Shown here piece by piece: positions 3,604 to 7,029 of a stretch of DNA of 7,029 nucleotides. The stretch comes from 2-01-FULL-49-10 sp041652335 (GTDB lineage: Bacteria; Patescibacteriota; Kazan-3B-28; UBA10110). Numbering within the stretch: the stretch's first letter is position 1; each line of letters starts with the position of its first letter. Below the pieces are notes generated by a model that was given only the letters and a program-made list of their open reading frames with translations, was not told the DNA's origin and searched no databases. The stretch lies in contig JBAZHL010000032.1 of the NCBI GenBank assembly GCA_041652335.1, positions 1 through 7,029 of the forward strand. The letters run 5' to 3'. The position numbers were made by a program, and so were the translations under genes.

Positions 3604-6600
3604 TTATTCTTCGAACTGGCTCTTTTTGCGGCGATAGGTGAATCCACTTGCGATCAAGCTGGTTAACGCCGCTAAGCTCATGACGATGAAGGTTGGGGTA
3701 CCGGCTGCTGGCAGTTGCTCACCACCAACCGCCTCGTTACCAGCGGGTTCATTTAGAGCCAACGTTGGGTTAGTTATTTGATCGCCCAACACTTGCTCTA
3801 CCGGAGGGGTATAGTAACCGCCGCCACTACTACCACCGGTGATTCCACCACCAGGAGTCCCCTGCTGATCAACGCTACCCTGATGATTGCCAAAGTCGAT
3901 ATCTGTCCAATTCCACTGGGCACCGTCACCACTGCCGACAAGTAGACTATAGGCTGCGGGACCGCCAGTAGGGGCCACAGGATGTGTCTGTGTCCAGCCG
4001 CTCTGCCCCGCCTCTCGAACGATGTAGGGGCCGGCAGCAAGGTCGGCAAAGTCGTAAGCGCCAGTCTCATCAGTTACATCCGATTTTTCACCCGGATCCA
4101 AGGCGCCATTATCATTGGCATCAATATAGATGGTCCAACCGGACAACACCTCGTCATCCGTGCCATCCTTTGTGCCATTGCCGTTGTGATCGTTGAATTT
4201 GATACCGGCAATAGAGCCCTTAGGTTCTGGGATAGTTGTGTCGTGGTTACCGAAGTCGATATCTCCTGTTAAGACATCCGCAGATACTGTGTAGTACTCC
4301 TTCACCGAAGGGTCTGGGTAAGTCTGTGCCCAACCGGTTTTGGTTTCTTCGGCGATGATCAGATCGTCGTTGATTTCGGCTGGAATATCCAGTTGATATT
4401 CGCCGCTCTCGTCAGTAACACCTTTGGCGACAACTTTGTAGATCTCTACATGAAGAGAGCCGCTATTGTTCTCGGCGCAGATGTCGTGAATGTGGAACTC
4501 TGCTTGGTTACCGTTACCAACAAAGGTATGCCAGTAGACATGGCTTGGGCTAAAGTCTCCCCACAATCCGTAAGCGCTGCCTATCCATAGATCCAACAGG
4601 CGCTCCCCGTAACCGCCGTAGCCATCAACCTTATCGGTCCAGGCCTCGGGGTCATCAGCAAATAATCGTTTGGAGTATTGAGCATCTGCCGTGATACCAT
4701 CGTTGGCATCAAAGGTACCAGTGGCTCGAATAATGTATTCAGCCTGGTCTTCGAGTGTGGTCGAGAACTTCGACTTACCGTCATTATTGGAGTCTTCGTG
4801 CCATAACGGATCATCGTTGTGCGAATCCACATCAAACTCTTCAACTAATTGGCCGGCGTAGATGGTCCAGCGAGCTAATCCGCTGTCGTTGCCGTCTTTG
4901 ATTCCGTTACCGTCAAAATCATTGAACTTCATACCGGTAACGGTGCCGGGAATATCTTCGCCGTGGTTGCCGAAGTCTAACCCAGTTAGTTCATCCTGAT
5001 CGGTGTATATGTCGTAGTAGTTGGGGTCGCTCGGGCGGGTTTGGGTCCAGCCGCGTTGGGGGATCTCGTACACTAATACGTGATCAGTGGCGGCGGGGAT
5101 CTCCAACTCGTAGTCTCCGTTTGCATTAGTAACCGCTTCGTCTACTACTTGGTAGATATCAACGGTCAGTTGACCGATGTTGTCCGCGTACCAACCGGGA
5201 ATCGGAGTATGGGTGTCGGCATCGCCATCAAACACCTGCAAGAAGACCTCTTGGTAACGCTCCAAGGTGATATTAGCGTAGTAGGTGTGATCGGATCCGT
5301 TATACGGACCCCAATCGAGGAACTCGCCGTTGACCATCAGATCGCCCTGATCAATGCCCGCTCCCGGATAACCTGCGGTGCCATCGGTATGGGTCGTCCA
5401 AGCGTCTTGGGTGGTGTATTCGGCATCTACTTGAGCGCCGGGATTATTTTCTCCAGCGCCTAGCCAGGTGCCGTTGGCAACTAACATATACTGGCCCGGG
5501 TTCAAGGGATCCAGTGATCGCCATCCATTGATATCGCTTGAATCAACGATGGCATCCTCCCAAATCAGGTTAGGCAGTACGGCCTTGATCGTCCAACCCT
5601 CGAGACCAATCTCGTTATCGCCGCGCCGGCCATCGCCGTTAACGTCGTTGAACTTCGTTCCCGTAAGGGTATGATTCGGATTCTCAGCCAGCACATTAAA
5701 CGCAACGGCGTAGTAGGTTTGGCCAAGTTGCAACCCGCCATCTGCCTCAACCCGATCGTAGTTATCGTAATTGAGTACATCAGTAGTGGCGTAGAGTTCA
5801 GCTGAGAACGCCTCTTCTTCGGTTGGTACGTTAGAACCGTTGGATGTCCATCCGCTGAACGGAACGTAACCTTCCTGCAACACTTCACGAATCCAGACAT
5901 AGCTGTTATCGCCAAGCTCCTCGTCGGTTAGAGTGATGGTGGTTTTACCGTCCACTGTCGGATCAGAAGAGTTCCAACCCTCAGCCGGACCGATCAATGC
6001 GTCTCCAGGATTGGCCGCGCCTTGTGGCGCCCATTCAAATTTCCAATCATCATCCGCAAAGCGGCAACCTTTGTTTTTATCAACAAACTCCTGAGCCGTA
6101 GTGGCTGTGATGGGAGCGTACTCACCAGTGCCCCAGTCGGGCAACAGATCTTCGGAATCACAGATGATCTTGTGGGCCACAATGGTAACCACTGGCTGTT
6201 CGGGCAGCTCACAAGCAAACTCGTTGATCGTGATCGTAACATCGTCGCTCACAGACAGTTCGTCATCGTCCGGGGCAACCACGTCAGCAATCTCTGGATA
6301 TTGTCGCTCGGTATAGCCACGGAAAGTGGCTGAGTTAGTGAGCTCACACTCGCTGGGAGCGGAGTGCAAAGCTTGTACCGCGGCTACATCGTAACCATCG
6401 GCATCCTCGGGGAAGCCCTTAAAATCTTTGCTGGTTTTATCTACCAGTTTGATGTATCTCGCCCAAGACAGCGTACCGAGATCAAAATCGTTATCGTGCT
6501 TATCAGATTCGTTCCGTACTTGCGTGCCCAGCGATACCCAAGCGGTACCGGTCTGGGAAGCAAATACCTCAACTGCCTCTGGATAACTATCAGGCGAAGG

Positions 6601-7029
6601 GTTACCATAGCTGGTCTCGATAACATGCACATCGTCGCCGTCACCGTTGATGATGTAGTTATCAAAGCCGAGGACTAATTCTCCGCCGAAGCCCAGTGAT
6701 ACAAAATTAGGCGGGGCAGCATCAGTATCGGTGTCTTCACCCAACGCTTCATCGGGTTGGTTTCGATCGCTCGGGAGATTCCCGCCACCCAGCTGTTTGC
6801 CGGGATCGTAAGAAACAACGGAGTCCGCCCACGGATCGTAAGAATCCAAAGATACGACCAGCCGAATTGTGCCATCACCTTCGGCGGTGATATCACCCAA
6901 ATTCCAGGTGACTACTCCATCAGTTACATCAGTGGCATCCGGATCGAAATCGGATGAAACAAAAGTAGTATCAGCCGGCAACGTATCAATTACTTGCGCG
7001 CTATAGAGTGTGCCGTCACCGTTTACTTT
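3604..7029 (-). CDS. Giant multi-domain surface protein, C-terminal 1141 residues (5' end outside window)
   Basis: The frame is open to the right edge, so the true start lies beyond 7029; the TTG at 6979-6981 is internal. Residues are counted from the edge. 1-63 begin a DUF11-like domain (AQVIDTLPADTTFVSS, then VVTWNLGDI). At 64-224 lies a discoidin-like beta-sandwich (FVSLGFGGELVLGF, ARYIKLVD, DADGYDVAAVQAL). At 224-270 the DUF11 domain seems to resume (ELTNSATF, VSDDVTITI). At 280-451 is a module starting VTIVAHKIICDSEDLLPDWG, with Cys residues that could pair. Three SdrD-B-like domains follow (454-691, 695-930, 938-1050), each opening with KFND-x-NGxG calcium-loop-like sequence and closing with GWxQT and DFGNH; the first two carry large inserts. 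A Gly/Pro-rich linker leads to LPAAG (1106-1110), a membrane helix and RRKK. It should be displayed on the cell surface as an adhesin or surface-layer-like protein. Ligand unknown. Confidence 0.93.
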   Translation of the reverse strand, partial: KVNGDGTLYSAQVIDTLPADTTFVSSDFDPDATDVTDGVVTWNLGDITAEGDGTIRLVVSLDSYDPWADSVVSYDPGKQLGGGNLPSDRNQPDEALGEDTDTDAAPPNFVSLGFGGELVLGFDNYIINGDGDDVHVIETSYGNPSPDSYPEAVEVFASQTGTAWVSLGTQVRNESDKHDNDFDLGTLSWARYIKLVDKTSKDFKGFPEDADGYDVAAVQALHSAPSECELTNSATFRGYTERQYPEIADVVAPDDDELSVSDDVTITINEFACELPEQPVVTIVAHKIICDSEDLLPDWGTGEYAPITATTAQEFVDKNKGCRFADDDWKFEWAPQGAANPGDALIGPAEGWNSSDPTVDGKTTITLTDEELGDNSYVWIREVLQEGYVPFSGWTSNGSNVPTEEEAFSAELYATTDVLNYDNYDRVEADGGLQLGQTYYAVAFNVLAENPNHTLTGTKFNDVNGDGRRGDNEIGLEGWTIKAVLPNLIWEDAIVDSSDINGWRSLDPLNPGQYMLVANGTWLGAGENNPGAQVDAEYTTQDAWTTHTDGTAGYPGAGIDQGDLMVNGEFLDWGPYNGSDHTYYANITLERYQEVFLQVFDGDADTHTPIPGWYADNIGQLTVDIYQVVDEAVTNANGDYELEIPAATDHVLVYEIPQRGWTQTRPSDPNYYDIYTDQDELTGLDFGNHGEDIPGTVTGMKFNDFDGNGIKDGNDSGLARWTIYAGQLVEEFDVDSHNDDPLWHEDSNNDGKSKFSTTLEDQAEYIIRATGTFDANDGITADAQYSKRLFADDPEAWTDKVDGYGGYGERLLDLWIGSAYGLWGDFSPSHVYWHTFVGNGNQAEFHIHDICAENNSGSLHVEIYKVVAKGVTDESGEYQLDIPAEINDDLIIAEETKTGWAQTYPDPSVKEYYTVSADVLTGDIDFGNHDTTIPEPKGSIAGIKFNDHNGNGTKDGTDDEVLSGWTIYIDANDNGALDPGEKSDVTDETGAYDFADLAAGPYIVREAGQSGWTQTHPVAPTGGPAAYSLLVGSGDGAQWNWTDIDFGNHQGSVDQQGTPGGGITGGSSGGGYYTPPVEQVLGDQITNPTLALNEPAGNEAVGGEQLPAAGTPTFIVMSLAALTSLIASGFTYRRKKSQFEE
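3700..3714 (-). other. LPAAG, LPxTG-like sorting motif
   Basis: The codons give LPAAG. Next come a hydrophobic stretch (TFIVMSLAALTSLIASGF) and RRKK close to the C-terminus, the order of a sortase sorting signal. The usual Thr is Ala, so classic class-A sortase cleavage is uncertain; the segment may be cleaved by a divergent sortase or simply act as a membrane anchor. Confidence 0.6.
4429..4857 (-). other. LecA-like module inserted in the second SdrD-B repeat
   Basis: Residues 725-867 of the visible protein interrupt the SdrD-B fold. Key segments are EYIIRATGTF, ADAQYS, W-G-D-F-SPSHVYWHTF and ENNSGSLHVEIYKV. The last matches the calcium/galactose end of the Pseudomonas lectin LecA (NNSGSFSVNI), including the NN pair. 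The call is a pattern-based inference; other beta-sandwich carbohydrate-binding folds are possible. Confidence 0.5.
5143..5583 (-). other. LecA-like module inserted in the first SdrD-B repeat
   Basis: Residues 483-629 correspond segment by segment to the insert in the next repeat: QYMLVANGTW, VDAEYTTQDAW, DLMVNGEFLDWGPYNGSDHTYY and ADNIGQLTVDIYQV. The NN pair of the other copy is DN here and the loop before it is longer, so ligand preference could differ. Confidence 0.5.

Larger units (their letters stand above)
3880..5670 (-). repeat. Three tandem SdrD-B-like protein repeats
   Basis: The units run 5670-4957, 4947-4240 and 4218-3880 in reading order. Each opens with G-x-KFND and a calcium-loop-like run (DVNGDGRRGDNE, DFDGNGIKDGND, DHNGNGTKDGTD), then GWTI or RWTI. 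Each ends with GDYELEIP-type sequence, GW(T/A)QT and DFGNH. The third is compact (about 113 residues) with a second loop, DANDNGALDPGE. The first two are about 236-238 residues because a module is inserted after the WTI strand. Likely products of internal duplication. Confidence 0.85.

Noticed and set aside
3798..6957. Many open frames of 65-127 codons on both strands inside the giant surface-protein gene
   Set aside because: They are shadows of a long, repeat-rich coding sequence: no ribosome binding sites, no recognisable domains, and they overlap a frame with clear domain structure throughout.
6979..6981. TTG as the start codon of the giant surface protein
   Set aside because: The frame continues open for 16 codons to the window edge with DUF11-type sequence (NGDGTLYSAQVIDTLP), and a secreted protein would need a signal peptide, so the real start lies outside.

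Overview
The window most resembles a piece of a small-genome uncultured bacterium of the Patescibacteria/CPR type. This is inferred from style: a very large secreted protein built from DUF11-like and SdrD-B-like domains with an LPxTG-like tail, short genes separated by palindromic intergenic repeats, an RRM protein with a Gly-rich tail, and a membrane-anchored CAP protein. TGA is used as a stop by two genes, so the UGA-glycine code of Gracilibacteria/Absconditabacteria does not apply. No ribosomal or other phylogenetic marker is present, so the assignment is not proven.

Layout. (1) 1-125, minus: the first 41 residues of a gene cut by the left edge, with a strong Shine-Dalgarno and a dUTPase-like N-terminus. 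(2) 126-448: intergenic DNA with a GC hairpin, copy 1 of a two-hairpin interspersed repeat, and a terminator. (3) 449-766, minus: a small RRM RNA-binding protein with its own promoter and a leader of about 100 nt that could switch between two hairpins. (4) 895-970: a 62-bp inverted-repeat element flanked by 7-bp direct repeats, lying between the RRM promoter and the stop codon of the next gene. (5) 965-2292, minus: a two-gene operon, a secreted membrane-anchored CAP protein followed 29 nt later by an Ap4A-hydrolase-like Nudix enzyme, driven by a full-consensus extended -10 promoter. (6) 2430-3350, plus: a secreted protein with two pseudopilin-like halves, a strong Shine-Dalgarno and a strong terminator. 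(7) 3413-3531: copy 2 of the interspersed repeat. (8) 3604 to beyond 7029, minus: the C-terminal 1141 residues of a giant surface protein.

Three of the six genes (CAP, pseudopilin-like, giant protein) encode exported proteins, so the right two thirds is mainly cell-surface equipment. The left third holds small cytoplasmic proteins of nucleotide metabolism and RNA binding. The most interesting items are the giant protein's nested architecture (a discoidin-like domain apparently inserted in a DUF11 domain, and two LecA-like modules inserted in successive SdrD-B repeats), the covarying two-hairpin repeat pair, and the MITE-like insertion with an apparent target duplication. I see no CRISPR array, tRNA, rRNA, transposase or recognisable defence system.
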